This document shows, piece by piece, positions 42,776 to 52,515 of a DNA stretch of 64,000 bases. Under the pieces are notes generated by a model. That model was not told the origin of the DNA. It made no database searches and saw only the letters and a list, made by a program, of their open reading frames with translations. Origin of the DNA: Novosphingobium sp049354825 (GTDB lineage Bacteria; Pseudomonadota; Alphaproteobacteria; Sphingomonadales; Sphingomonadaceae); NCBI RefSeq assembly GCF_049354825.1, contig NZ_CP186480.1, positions 2,046,001 through 2,110,000 on the forward strand. The letters run 5' to 3'. Numbering within the stretch: position 1 is the stretch's first letter; the number at the start of each line of letters is the position of its first letter. Made by a program: the position numbers and the translations under genes.

Positions 42776-45631
42776 TCAGTGCGCCGCGCCCCAGCTCGGC
42801 CCGGTGCCGATCTCGATGCCCAGCGGCACGTCGAGCCGGACTGCGGGCTGTGCCGCCTCGGCCATGACGCGCTCGATCACCGGCTTGGCGGCCGCGACGT
42901 CGACTTCGGGAAGTTCGAACACCAGCTCGTCATGGACCTGCAGCAGCATGCACACGTGGCCGAGGCCGGCTTGCTGCAGCGCCGGCATCATGCGTGCCAT
43001 CGCGCGCTTGATGATGTCGGCGCTGGTTCCCTGGATCGGCGCGTTGATGGCCGCGCGCTCGGACCCGGCGCGTTCGTTCGGATTGTTCGACCCGATGCGC
43101 GGGAACCACGTCTTGCGGCCGAACAGGGTCTCCGAATATCCGCAGCCGCGCACGCTTTCCAGCGTGGCGTGGATGTAATTGCGAATACCCGGAAAGCGTT
43201 CGAAATAGCGGTCGATCATGGCCTGCGCCTCGTCCGCCGTCACCCCCAGCCGCCCCCCCAGGCCCCAGCGGCTGATGCCATAAAGGATGGCGAAGTTGAT
43301 CGTCTTGGCGCGGCCGCGGGTGTCGCGGTCGACCGTGCCGAACATCTCCTCGGCCGTGCGGCTGTGAATGTCCTCGCCCGCGGAAAATGCCTCCTTCAGA
43401 GCGGGGACGTCGGCCATGTGCGCAGCCAGCCGCAGTTCGATCTGCGAATAGTCGGCGGCAAGGAGGACGTTGCCGGGCTCAGCCACGAAGGCATCGCGGA
43501 TCTGGCGGCCGATTTCGGTACGGATGGGGATATTCTGCAAGTTCGGGTCGGTCGACGACAGGCGCCCGGTCTGCGCCCCGACGAGGCTGTAGCTGGTATG
43601 GACCCGCCCGGTCGCGGGGTTGATCGCGGCCTGCAGCGCCTCGGTGTAGGTGGACCGCAGCTTGGACAGCTGGCGCCATTCGAGAACCAGGTTCGCCACC
43701 GGCGCACCTTGCGCCGCCAGTCCTTCGAGCACTGACTGGTCGGTCGAGTACTGCCCCGTCTTGCCCTTCTTGCCCCCCTTGTAGCCAAGCTTCTCGAACA
43801 GCACGTCACCCAGCTGCTTTGGGCTGCCAATGGTGAATTCGTGCCCGGCAGAGGCGAAGATTTCACCCTCGAGCCGCGCGATCTCGGTCGCGAAAGTGGC
43901 CGAGAGCTGGGCCAGCTTGTCGCGGTCGACCTTGATGCCGTGCCGCTCCATCGCCGCGACGACCGGGATCAGCGGGCGGTCGACGCGCTGATAGACGCGC
44001 GTCGCGCCCTCCCCGGCCAGCCGGGGCCGCAGGACCTGCCACAGCCGCCAGGTCACTTCCGCATCCTCGGCGGCATACTGCGTGGCCCGGTCGAGCGGCA
44101 CCTCGCCGAAGGGGATGGCCTTCTTGCCGGTGCCGCAAATCTCCTTGAACGTGAGCGTCGTGTAATCGAGGTGGCGTACGGCGAGTTCGTCCATGCCGTG
44201 GCCGCCGCCGATCCCATCCAGGCTGCGCCCGGCGTCGAGGTCGAAGCTGGCGATCATCGTGTCCTCGACCGGCGCCAGGTCGATGCCGTGCCGAGCCAGG
44301 ATGTTGATGTCGTACTTTATGTTCTGTCCAACCTTGATGACCGCCTCGCTCTCAAGCAGCGGCTTCAGCATCGCGAGCGCCTGCATCAAGGGCACCTGAG
44401 CGGGCTTTTGCGTGAACATGTCGGTGCCGCCGCCGCCTTCGCTGAAGTGGCCGAGCGGAACGTAGCAAGCCTCGCCCGCGCCAGTGCACAGGCTGATCCC
44501 GGCGAGGTCCGCGCGCATGGCGTCGAGCGCGCTGGTTTCGGTATCGACCGCTACCAGCCGCGCCGCAAAGGCCTTGTCGATCCAGCGTTGCAGGGCTTCG
44601 GGCGTCTGGACGCACTCATACCGCTCACGGTCGATCGCCGGCCATTCGGGCAGTGACTGGCCGCTGCCGCCCGGAATGGCGAGCGCGCCCGGCGTCACCG
44701 GCTTGGCCGGATTGAGCTGCGTCTTCGGGCCGGGGCTGCCGCGCCCGTCGTCCAGCCGTTTCAACAGGCTGGTAAAACCGTGCTCGGTCAGGAATGCGGC
44801 CAGCGGCTCCTTCGGAATGGCCGATAGCTTGAAGTCCTCGATCGGAATCGGCAGCGCGCAATCTTCCTTGAGTTGCACCAGTACGCGTGACAGGCGCGCC
44901 ATGTCGGCCTGCTCGATCAGGCTTTCGCGCAGCTTGCCGGCTTTCATCTCCGGCGCCGCCGCCAGCGCCCCTTCCAGGCTGCCGTGCTCCTGGATCAGCT
45001 TCGTCGCGGTCTTGGGCCCGATACCGCGGATGCCGGGCACGTTGTCGACGCTGTCACCCATCAGCGCCAGCACGTCGCCGACGAGCTCGGGCCTGACGCC
45101 GAACTTCTCCTCGACCTCGGCCACGTCGATGCGCTGGCTCTTCATCGTGTCGAGCATGTCGATGCAGCCGCCGCCTTCGCTGCACTTGCCGACCAGCTGC
45201 ATCAGGTCCTTGTCCGAGCTGACGATGGTGACGTCCCAACCCTGCAGCGTGGCGGCGCGGGCGTAAGAGGCGATCAGGTCGTCCGCCTCGAGATCGTCCT
45301 CCTCGATGCAGGCCAGGCTGAACGCGCGCGTGGCATCCCGGATCAACGGGAACTGCGGCACCAGGTCTTCCGGCGGAGGCGGCCGGTTGGCCTTGTACTG
45401 GTCGTACAGCGCGTTGCGAAAGCTGGTCGAACCCTTGTCGAGGATTACCGCCAGGTGGGTCGGCCCGTCCGCCTTGTTAAGGTCGTCGGCCAGCTTCCAC
45501 AGCATGGTCGTGTAGCCATAGACCGCACCCACCGGGGTTCCGCGCGGGTTCGTCAACGGCGGCAGGCGGTGATAGGCGCGGAAGATATAGGCCGAACCGT
45601 CGACCAGGTAGAGATGCTGCTTGGTGTCCAT
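42776..45631 (-). CDS. polA: DNA polymerase I
   Basis: Repair and primer-removal polymerase. The 951-aa protein has a 5'-3' exonuclease domain (about 1-300), a 3'-5' proofreading domain with an intact DTE motif (VAVDTETSALDAM), NIKYDINIL and YAAEDAEVTWRL, and a polymerase domain with motif A ADYSQIELR, the O-helix RAKTINFAILYG and motif C QVHDELVFE. All catalytic residues of the three activities are present. It is a single gene. Confidence 0.97.
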   Translation of the reverse strand: MDTKQHLYLVDGSAYIFRAYHRLPPLTNPRGTPVGAVYGYTTMLWKLADDLNKADGPTHLAVILDKGSTSFRNALYDQYKANRPPPPEDLVPQFPLIRDATRAFSLACIEEDDLEADDLIASYARAATLQGWDVTIVSSDKDLMQLVGKCSEGGGCIDMLDTMKSQRIDVAEVEEKFGVRPELVGDVLALMGDSVDNVPGIRGIGPKTATKLIQEHGSLEGALAAAPEMKAGKLRESLIEQADMARLSRVLVQLKEDCALPIPIEDFKLSAIPKEPLAAFLTEHGFTSLLKRLDDGRGSPGPKTQLNPAKPVTPGALAIPGGSGQSLPEWPAIDRERYECVQTPEALQRWIDKAFAARLVAVDTETSALDAMRADLAGISLCTGAGEACYVPLGHFSEGGGGTDMFTQKPAQVPLMQALAMLKPLLESEAVIKVGQNIKYDINILARHGIDLAPVEDTMIASFDLDAGRSLDGIGGGHGMDELAVRHLDYTTLTFKEICGTGKKAIPFGEVPLDRATQYAAEDAEVTWRLWQVLRPRLAGEGATRVYQRVDRPLIPVVAAMERHGIKVDRDKLAQLSATFATEIARLEGEIFASAGHEFTIGSPKQLGDVLFEKLGYKGGKKGKTGQYSTDQSVLEGLAAQGAPVANLVLEWRQLSKLRSTYTEALQAAINPATGRVHTSYSLVGAQTGRLSSTDPNLQNIPIRTEIGRQIRDAFVAEPGNVLLAADYSQIELRLAAHMADVPALKEAFSAGEDIHSRTAEEMFGTVDRDTRGRAKTINFAILYGISRWGLGGRLGVTADEAQAMIDRYFERFPGIRNYIHATLESVRGCGYSETLFGRKTWFPRIGSNNPNERAGSERAAINAPIQGTSADIIKRAMARMMPALQQAGLGHVCMLLQVHDELVFELPEVDVAAAKPVIERVMAEAAQPAVRLDVPLGIEIGTGPSWGAAH

Positions 45632-45865
45632 CGGCCCGGCCTAGCAGGGCCGGCGCGCGCGCGAAATGCGCCTTTTCCGCTCTCTTCCAGCGAGGCGCGG
45701 CGCCCGCGGCCCGGCGGGGCCGGGGCGCGGCCAAGCGACAATTGCTTGCATAGGTTTTGGAAGCCGATTATTTGACGCGGCGAAGTCTACCGTCGAGGTA
45801 GGCTTTCCGCGCGGAAGCTCCGGCTGGCGCGCGTGGTCCACTCGCTGTTCTTAAGGATACCATTC

Positions 45866-46147
45866 ATGCGCAAGTTCGTTCTCGCCGCCGCCGTTGCCGG
45901 CGCTGCCCTGACCCTGTCGGCCTGCGGTGACAAGACCGCCGACGACGCCGCCGCCACTGCTTCGGACGCGGCGATGACCGCTTCGGACGCTTCGGTTGAC
46001 GCCTCGATGGCCGCCACCGACGCTGCCATGGGTGCCGCCGACGCCGCTGCCGGCGCTTCGACCGCCGCCACCGACGCTGCCGCCGCCGCTTCGACGGCCG
46101 CCACCGACGCCGCCGCCGCGGCTTCGGACGCTGAGAAGAAGATGTAA
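45866..46147 (+). CDS. Alanine-rich lipoprotein with 11-residue repeats
   Basis: A 93-aa protein with a signal peptide and lipobox LSAC (Cys about 20), followed by CGDKTADDAA and a helix made of Ala, Ser, Thr and Asp. The unit ASTAATDAAAA occurs twice in tandem and weaker versions precede it; the C-terminus is SDAEKKM. An 11-residue period with Ala at the core positions is typical of alanine-zipper coiled coils such as Braun lipoprotein. It may be a small outer-membrane structural lipoprotein; this is inferred. AAGGA lies eight bases upstream, and a strong terminator follows. Confidence 0.75.
   Translation: MRKFVLAAAVAGAALTLSACGDKTADDAAATASDAAMTASDASVDASMAATDAAMGAADAAAGASTAATDAAAAASTAATDAAAAASDAEKKM
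46055..46120 (+). repeat. Two tandem 33-bp units inside the alanine-rich lipoprotein gene
   Basis: Units at 46055-46087 and 46088-46120 both begin GCTTCGAC and differ at only a few positions; a third begins at 46121 but diverges after GCTTCGG. Each unit encodes one 11-residue helix repeat, so copy number could vary between strains. Confidence 0.8.
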
Positions 46148-46176
46148 TCTTCGCCTCACGGCAATTAAAAACGGAC

Positions 46177-46208
46177 AAGGGCGTCGGGAGCAATCCCGGC
46201 GCCCTTTT
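46177..46208 (+). terminator. Rho-independent terminator after the alanine-rich lipoprotein gene
   Basis: A 13-bp stem (46177-46189 with 46194-46206, one wobble pair), GCAA loop, and a short T-run. It ends the lipoprotein transcript and separates it from the TonB-dependent receptor gene. Confidence 0.85.
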
Positions 46209-46248
46209 CTGTTCGCGTGCGGCCCCGGCTACGCAACGATCGTGTCAA

Positions 46249-46267
46249 TGACGCAACAGTGACGCAA
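46249..46267. promoter_or_regulatory. Two TGACGCAA direct repeats 11 bp apart upstream of the TonB-dependent receptor
   Basis: TGACGCAA starts at 46249 and again at 46260, one helical turn apart, with a related ACGCAA at 46231. An 11-bp direct repeat is the geometry of two-component response-regulator sites such as PhoB boxes, and the half-site shares TGAC with a PhoB box read on the opposite strand. The position (about 95 bp before the ATG) suits regulation of the receptor, but the regulator is unknown. Confidence 0.4.
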
Positions 46268-46361
46268 AATCGTAACACGCTGCTTTCGGATGGAGCGCGA
46301 AGGCAATATTTAGCGGTCCGGGACGCCGGGCTGATCCGGTGCCGCTCAGGGGCCCAATACC

Positions 46362-49133
46362 ATGCAGACGCTTCGCGCTTCGTTGCTCGCTTCGCTTTCG
46401 CTGTTCACGCTCGCAACTCCGGCGCTGGCGCAAGACGCCCCCGCGACCGACGAGAGCACACCCGGTTCCACCATCATCGTCACCGGCACCCGGTCGGCGA
46501 ACCGTACGGTCGAGCAGTCGAACGTGCCGGTCGACGTTCTGTCTAACCAGGCGCTGACCACCAGCGGCTCGGGCGAGACGAACAAGATCCTGAACAAGCT
46601 GGTCCCGAGCTTCAACTTCCCGCAGCCCGCCATCAACGATGGCACCGACGCGATCCGTCCGGCAACGCTGCGCGGCCTGTCGCCCGACCAGGTGCTGGTG
46701 CTGGTCAACGGCCGCCGCCGCCATGTCTCGGCGCTGCTCAACATCAACGGTTCGGTCGGACGTGGTTCGGCCGCAGTCGACATGAACTCGATCCCCACGA
46801 TCGCGCTCGACCGGGTCGAGGTGCTGCGCGACGGCGCCTCCTCGCAGTACGGCTCCGACGCTATCGCCGGCGTGATCAACCTGCGCCTCAAGACCGCCAA
46901 TCACGGCGGCCGCATGACCGCCAGCTACGGCAAGTTCGACACCACGCTGGACGGCGTTGCCAACGTGACCGGCCTGCAGACCGCCAGCGGACAGCCGTTC
47001 TTCGATCCCGCCGATGCCGCCGGGTCGGCTTCGTCGCGCTATCTGGCGGCGACCACCGATGGCGAGCGTCATGTCAGCGACGGCGAGACCTACACCGTGT
47101 CGGGCAACGTCGGCCTGCCCTTCTTCGGCAACAACGACGGCTTCATCAACGTGACGGGCGAATACCGCCACCGCGGCTATACCAACCGCCAGGGCTTCGA
47201 CTTGCGCCCCAACTACAACCGTCCCACCGCGGCTTTCGACCCGCGCGAGCTGACGTTCGATCGGCTTGAGTACCGGTTCGGCGATCCCGCCGCTGACGAC
47301 TACGTCCTGTTCCTCAACTCCGGGGTGCCGATCAGCGATTCGGTGGAGTTCTTCACGTACGCCAGCTTCAACCAGCGCGATTCGCTGAGCGCGGCCAACT
47401 TCCGCCAGCAATCGGCATCGACCAACCGCGACTACTCGGTGCTGGCGCCGGGCCAGACCGCGAACGCGGCCAATTTCGTGCCGCTGACCGCTGACGGCTT
47501 TCTGCCCTTCATCCAGTCCGACCTGACCGACTATTCGGCGACCGCCGGGCTGCGGACCACCGCGGGTGAGTGGAAGGCCGAAACCGCGATAAGCTACGGC
47601 CACAACGAGTTCGACTACCGGGTCGAGAACTCGCTCAACACCAGCTACGGTCCGGGCGGTCAGCGTTCGTTCGATGCCGGCGGGTTGCGCTACAGCCAGT
47701 ACCTGGCCACGCTCGATGTCAGCCGCGAATACGACCTTGGCCTGGCCAAGCCGCTGACCGTCGCGTTCGGCGCCGAGAACCGGCTCGAACGGTTTGCCGA
47801 GCGCCCGGGCGAGGTGACCTCCTATGCCGCCGGGCCGTACTTCAAGCCCGCGATCACCAACACCACGCTGGCCAACTGCACCGCGCAGGGCGGCGCCTAC
47901 AGCGGCACGACCTGCTCGTTCCCGGGCCGCGCCGCCGCCGTGGGCGCGCAGGGTTTCCCCGGCATCCCGGCGTCGAGCCGGACCAACGTGCAGCGCACCA
48001 ACCAGGCCGCCTACCTCGAGCTCGATACCGACCCGTTCCGAGGCTTCAGCCTGACCGGGGCCGGCCGGTTCGAGCATTATTCGGACTTCGGCAACGCGGT
48101 TACCGGCAAGCTGGCGGCGCGTTATGAATTCGTGCCCGGGTTCGCGGTGCGCGGATCGGTCTCCAACGGCTTCCGCGCCCCGTCGCTGCACCAGCAGTTC
48201 TTCACCACCACGTCGACCAACATCGTCAGCGGCCAGCTTGTCGACGTGGCGACGCTGTCGGTGAACAGCCCGATCGCGCAGCGCCTGGGGTCCAAGCCGC
48301 TCAAGCCGGAAAAATCGGTCAACCTGTCCGCCGGCTTTACCGCCAACCCGCTGCGCGGGCTGAACTTCACGGTCGATTACTACAACATCAAGATCAACAA
48401 CCGTATCGTCCTGACCGAGATTCTCGGCAACGGCGGCACTGGCAACACCAGCGCCGTACAGGCGGCGGTCACCAGCCTGATCCAGGCGAGCTTCCCGCAG
48501 GTCAGCGCGGCGCGCTTCTTCATCAATGGCCTCGACACCCGCACCCAGGGCGTCGACGCGGTGATGAACTGGCGCCTGCCGCTGGGCGAAGGGGTAGGCC
48601 GTTGGAACCTGACCGCGGCCTACAACTATAACAAGACCAAGATCCTGACCTATCACAACGATCTTGGTCCGCTCGCGTCGATCCCCGGCCTGGTGCCTTT
48701 CGGGCGGGTCGAATCGATCCGCTTCACGCAGGGCCAGCCGCGCGACAAGATCGTCCTCAGCCTCGACGGCGATGTCGGCAAGTTCGGCGTCGGGCTGCGC
48801 ACTACGCGCTATGGCAAGGTGGTTTCGCCCAACGCCACCTTCCCGATCGCCAATCCCGCCAGCCTGACCGACTACGGGCCGGACGACGTGTTCCTCGACC
48901 CCAAGTGGATCACCGACCTGGAACTGCGCTTCAAGCCGACCAGCCGGATCACGCTGACTGCGGGCGCGGACAACCTGTTCGACGTCTATCCCACCCGCTC
49001 ACCCTACGGGCCGCGACCGGCCACGGTCGGGGGACAGTACCCGGTGACGCAGGAGTTCCTGCCCTATTCGACCTTCTCGCCGTTCGGGTTCAACGGCCGC
49101 TTCCTCTACGGGCGCGTCTCGGTCGACTTCTGA
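46362..49133 (+). CDS. TonB-dependent receptor
   Basis: A 923-aa outer-membrane receptor. It has a signal peptide (to about residue 24), a TonB-box-like STIIVTGTR segment, a plug domain (about 50-165, with ATLRGLSPDQVLVLVNGRRR and VEVLRDGASSQYGSDAIAGVIN), and a 22-strand-type barrel ending in Phe (RVSVDF). It imports a ligand using TonB energy; ligand type is not visible. AGGGG lies upstream of the ATG, and paired 11-bp repeats lie about 95 bp upstream. It converges with the beta-lactamase-like gene across a shared terminator. Confidence 0.94.
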   Translation: MQTLRASLLASLSLFTLATPALAQDAPATDESTPGSTIIVTGTRSANRTVEQSNVPVDVLSNQALTTSGSGETNKILNKLVPSFNFPQPAINDGTDAIRPATLRGLSPDQVLVLVNGRRRHVSALLNINGSVGRGSAAVDMNSIPTIALDRVEVLRDGASSQYGSDAIAGVINLRLKTANHGGRMTASYGKFDTTLDGVANVTGLQTASGQPFFDPADAAGSASSRYLAATTDGERHVSDGETYTVSGNVGLPFFGNNDGFINVTGEYRHRGYTNRQGFDLRPNYNRPTAAFDPRELTFDRLEYRFGDPAADDYVLFLNSGVPISDSVEFFTYASFNQRDSLSAANFRQQSASTNRDYSVLAPGQTANAANFVPLTADGFLPFIQSDLTDYSATAGLRTTAGEWKAETAISYGHNEFDYRVENSLNTSYGPGGQRSFDAGGLRYSQYLATLDVSREYDLGLAKPLTVAFGAENRLERFAERPGEVTSYAAGPYFKPAITNTTLANCTAQGGAYSGTTCSFPGRAAAVGAQGFPGIPASSRTNVQRTNQAAYLELDTDPFRGFSLTGAGRFEHYSDFGNAVTGKLAARYEFVPGFAVRGSVSNGFRAPSLHQQFFTTTSTNIVSGQLVDVATLSVNSPIAQRLGSKPLKPEKSVNLSAGFTANPLRGLNFTVDYYNIKINNRIVLTEILGNGGTGNTSAVQAAVTSLIQASFPQVSAARFFINGLDTRTQGVDAVMNWRLPLGEGVGRWNLTAAYNYNKTKILTYHNDLGPLASIPGLVPFGRVESIRFTQGQPRDKIVLSLDGDVGKFGVGLRTTRYGKVVSPNATFPIANPASLTDYGPDDVFLDPKWITDLELRFKPTSRITLTAGADNLFDVYPTRSPYGPRPATVGGQYPVTQEFLPYSTFSPFGFNGRFLYGRVSVDF

Positions 49134-49149
49134 TCGCGGCAAGCTAAGG

Positions 49150-49185
49150 AAAAGGCCCGCGGGGAGCGATCCCCGCGGGCCTTTT
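49150..49185. terminator. Bidirectional terminator between the TonB-dependent receptor and beta-lactamase-like genes
   Basis: A perfect 16-bp stem (49150-49165 with 49170-49185) around a GCGA loop, with A and T runs at the ends, so it works for both convergent genes. Confidence 0.9.
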
Positions 49186-49203
49186 CGTGTCCGTTGCGGC
49201 GGC

Positions 49204-50292
49204 TTAGCGCGACGCGGTTTGCGTGCCTTTCAGCAGGCCGCGCGATTCCGCCTCGAACCCGTCGTAAAGGGTGCGGGCGATCGTCGCGATGCGCTCGTCC
49301 CGGGCGGGCTTGGAGCCTTGGCCGGTGACATAGACCGCGACCGCGTATTCGCGTCCATCTGGCGTCCGGATGAAGCCGACGTCGCTCGACGTGTTGTTGA
49401 GCGTGCCGGTCTTGTGCGCCACGCTGGCGCCAGCCGGCATCAGGGCCTTCAGGCGGCGCTTGCCGGTGACGCAGCGTTCCATCGCGGAGAACAGGACCGC
49501 GCGGCTGGAATCGGACAGCCACTGGCCCTTGCGCAGCCCGGCAAGCAGGCGAACCATCGTCTGCGGATTGACCGAATCGCGGGTGTCGACGCGGGTGGCG
49601 GGATCGACCAGGCCATCGTCGCGTACCAGCGTGGCGATGTCGCGCTGGAGGTTGAACCCGGTCAGCCCGGTGCCGGCAACCCAGCGATTGACCGCAGCGG
49701 GCCCGCCGACAGCGGCCAGCAGCCCGTCGGTCGCCTGGTTGTTGGAATGGATCAGCGCCAGATCGATGAGCTGGCGCGCCGACAGCATCGGCCCGGCACG
49801 AACCGGGGCGACCGCGCTCGACAGCTTGGCCGACGGGATCGGCATCATCATCGGGAAGCGATCGTCGAGGCCCCAGCGGCCTTGGTCGACGCCCTGCAGG
49901 AAGGTAGCGACGATGGCGACCTTGCTGGTCGAGGCCATCGGGAACGGCTGGCTGTCCAGCATGCCCACCGTGCGACCCGTCGCCAGGTCCATGGCGGCAA
50001 CGCCGATACGGCCGCGGTCGGGGCCGGCGACGCTGGCCAGCAGCTTGTACAGCGGATCGGCGAAGACGGTGGGGGCGACGCTGACCCGGGTAATCGCCGC
50101 GCTGGACGTCGGCGCGGTGCGCGCGACCAGCGGGTTGGTCCGCGGCGCGGCCGTGACCGGGGCCGACTTCGCCCCGCCAATAACCGTGTCGAAGGTCTTT
50201 TCCAGCGCGTCGGCACCGGCGGTGGCGGTTGGCACTGCCAGGATGGCCGCAGCAGCGAATGTCGCCGCAAGGCGAGTTTTCAAGGTCTTCAT
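49204..50292 (-). CDS. Class A beta-lactamase-fold serine hydrolase
   Basis: A 362-aa exported protein with a signal peptide (to about residue 27), an extra 50-residue linker, and the penicillin-binding fold. The catalytic motif STSK has Ser121 and Lys124; SNN is at 183-185; HKTGT (Lys294) is present. The omega-loop region (about 222-240) has RDDG and TRDSVNP but no Glu in the ExxLN position of classical class A enzymes, so deacylation may be weak. It could be a beta-lactamase, an esterase or a peptidase. ATG at 50292 is preferred over GTG at 50295, with AGGG upstream. Confidence 0.85.
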   Translation of the reverse strand: MKTLKTRLAATFAAAAILAVPTATAGADALEKTFDTVIGGAKSAPVTAAPRTNPLVARTAPTSSAAITRVSVAPTVFADPLYKLLASVAGPDRGRIGVAAMDLATGRTVGMLDSQPFPMASTSKVAIVATFLQGVDQGRWGLDDRFPMMMPIPSAKLSSAVAPVRAGPMLSARQLIDLALIHSNNQATDGLLAAVGGPAAVNRWVAGTGLTGFNLQRDIATLVRDDGLVDPATRVDTRDSVNPQTMVRLLAGLRKGQWLSDSSRAVLFSAMERCVTGKRRLKALMPAGASVAHKTGTLNNTSSDVGFIRTPDGREYAVAVYVTGQGSKPARDERIATIARTLYDGFEAESRGLLKGTQTASR

Positions 50293-50464
50293 CACCGGCC
50301 CTACATATCCCCCTCAGGATTTCCACAAGGCTAACGACTTGGTTGCCTTGCGTTCAACCAATCCTGCGGCGAAGCGAGACTCTTAGCTGACGAACCGTGG
50401 AACTTGTGCGATTCCGCAAGACTTTATCTGTGTTCGTGGAAGTGTTTCACGCCGCGCGCGTGAC

Positions 50465-52399
50465 TCAGATCGCGTACTGCGCCCCCAGTTCGATCACGCG
50501 ATTGGACGGAATCGCGAAATAGTCGGTCGGATCGGCAGCGTTCCGGTGCAGTGTCACGAACAGGACGTCCTGCCACAACGGCATTCCCGCATCGCCATCG
50601 GCGAAAGCATAATTGTTGCGGCCGATGAAGAAACTGGCCTTGTCCGCGCCGGGCAGGCCGGCGGCGATCAGATCGCTGCGCACGTCGGGGGTTTCCATGA
50701 AGCCGTAGCGAAGCTCGACCCGTGCAAACGTATCGTCGATCCGCGTGACGGCCACCCGTTCCCCCGGTTCCGCCTGCGGGCGGCGCAGCGTCTTGACCGT
50801 GGTTACGAAGACGTGGGCGTGCAGCACCCCGTTATGCTTAAGGTTGTGGAGCAGGGCGTGCGGCGTCAGTTCGTTTCGCGCGGTCAGGAACACGGCCGTA
50901 CCGGGCACGCGCGTAGGCGGCCGCTTGGCAAGCGCACGCGCCATGTCGGCCAACGGCACGGCGCCGTCGTTTTCGAGTTCGGACACGATCCGGCGGCCGC
51001 GAATCCAGGTGACGATCACCAGCATCAGCGCGGCCGCGATCGTCAGCGGCACCCAGCCGCCCTCGATCACGCGCAGGATATTGGCGCCGAAGAACACCAG
51101 GTCGATGGCCAGAAACGGCACGATGACCGCCAGCGCCGCCGGCACACTCCAGTTCCAGCGGTTGCGGACCACCACGAACGCCAGGCAGCAGGTCACCACC
51201 ATCGTCCCGGTAACCGCGATGCCGTAAGCGGCCGCCATAGCGGATGACGTGCGGAAGCCGAGCGTGAGCATAACCACGCCGGCCAGGACCGCCCAGTTGA
51301 CGAAGGGAATGTAGATCTGCCCCTCATGTCCCGGCGAGGTCTGTTCGATCTTGAGGCGCGGCAGCAGCCCCAGCTGGATGGCCTGCCGGGTCAGTGAGAA
51401 GGCCCCGGTGATGACGGCCTGGCTGGCGATGATCGTGGCCGCCGTGGCCAGCAGGACCATCGGCAGGCGCACCGCATCGGGTATCATCAGGAAAAACCAG
51501 TCAAGGTTGGCGAACGGCCTGCCGAGACGGTCGGACTCCTCAAGCACGCGGATCGCGAACGCGCCCTGCCCGAGGTAATTGAGCGCCAGCGCCGGGAACA
51601 CCAGCAACGCCCAGCCGAGCCGGATCGGGCGCTTGCCGAAATGGCCCATATCGGCGGTAAGCGCTTCCGCGCCGGTGACGGTCAGGAACACCGCGCCCAG
51701 CACGAACAGCCCCAGCACGCCTTCGTGCGCTACGAAGTTGACCGCGTGCCAGGGCAGGAATGCCTGCAGGATCGCCGGCCCGTCGGCGATGTGGATCAAG
51801 CCCAGCGCGCCGATTGCCAGGAACCAGACGATGCAGACCGGCCCGAACAGCTTCGATACGGTTGCCGTCCCGCGCGACTGGATCGCGAACAGCCCGGCCA
51901 GAATCGCCAGGGCGATCAGGATAATGCGGCTTTCGGTGAACAGCGGGGCGGCGGCGGGCAGCGACTTGAGCCCTTCCACCGCGGACAGCACAGACAAGGC
52001 CGGCGTGATCACCGCGTCGCCATAGAACAGCGCCGCGCCGAGCGCGCCCAGCATCAGGACGAAGCCGCCCCGGCGCCGTGCACCGCCGCGCTGCGCCAGC
52101 GCCAGCAGCGCCAGCACCCCGCCTTCGCCTTCGTTGTCCGCGCGCATCAGGAAGACGACGTACTTTAGCGTGACGATCACGATCAGCGCCCACAGCGCCA
52201 GGCTCATGACGCCGACGATTTCCTCGCGCACCAGCCCGTCCGACGCGGCCTGACCGAGCGCCTCGCGAAAAGCGTAAAGCGGACTGGTGCCGATATCGCC
52301 GAAAACGACGCCGATGGCGCCGATCGTCAGCGCTGCGGTTCGAGGGCGATGGTGGGACGGTTCGCTCGCACCCGGCGAGGCCAATTCGGAAAGCGACAT
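50465..52399 (-). CDS. kup: Kup-family potassium transporter
   Basis: A 644-aa potassium uptake permease with about 12 membrane helices and a cytosolic C-terminal tail. The signature GVVFGDIGTSPLYAFRE near the N-terminus, NEGEGGVLALLAL, and AVITPALSVLSAVEG are diagnostic. The start is the ATG at 52399 (MSLSELA), with AGGAG upstream. It is a single gene with a 172-bp gap before the beta-lactamase-like gene. Confidence 0.95.
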   Translation of the reverse strand: MSLSELASPGASEPSHHRPRTAALTIGAIGVVFGDIGTSPLYAFREALGQAASDGLVREEIVGVMSLALWALIVIVTLKYVVFLMRADNEGEGGVLALLALAQRGGARRRGGFVLMLGALGAALFYGDAVITPALSVLSAVEGLKSLPAAAPLFTESRIILIALAILAGLFAIQSRGTATVSKLFGPVCIVWFLAIGALGLIHIADGPAILQAFLPWHAVNFVAHEGVLGLFVLGAVFLTVTGAEALTADMGHFGKRPIRLGWALLVFPALALNYLGQGAFAIRVLEESDRLGRPFANLDWFFLMIPDAVRLPMVLLATAATIIASQAVITGAFSLTRQAIQLGLLPRLKIEQTSPGHEGQIYIPFVNWAVLAGVVMLTLGFRTSSAMAAAYGIAVTGTMVVTCCLAFVVVRNRWNWSVPAALAVIVPFLAIDLVFFGANILRVIEGGWVPLTIAAALMLVIVTWIRGRRIVSELENDGAVPLADMARALAKRPPTRVPGTAVFLTARNELTPHALLHNLKHNGVLHAHVFVTTVKTLRRPQAEPGERVAVTRIDDTFARVELRYGFMETPDVRSDLIAAGLPGADKASFFIGRNNYAFADGDAGMPLWQDVLFVTLHRNAADPTDYFAIPSNRVIELGAQYAI

Positions 52400-52515
52400 G
52401 AAGGCGCCGGCTCCTGTGCCGGCACGATGCCGGGCGCGGCCCAATACGCCTGTCCACGCCCGGCGCAAATGCGTTTAACGCACTTGCAGGTGAGGTTTCC
52501 GCGCCTTCCCGGGGA

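Noticed and set aside
46245..48656. Minus-strand frame of 803 codons opposite the TonB-dependent receptor
   Set aside because: Antisense shadow of a conserved receptor with no recognisable motif.
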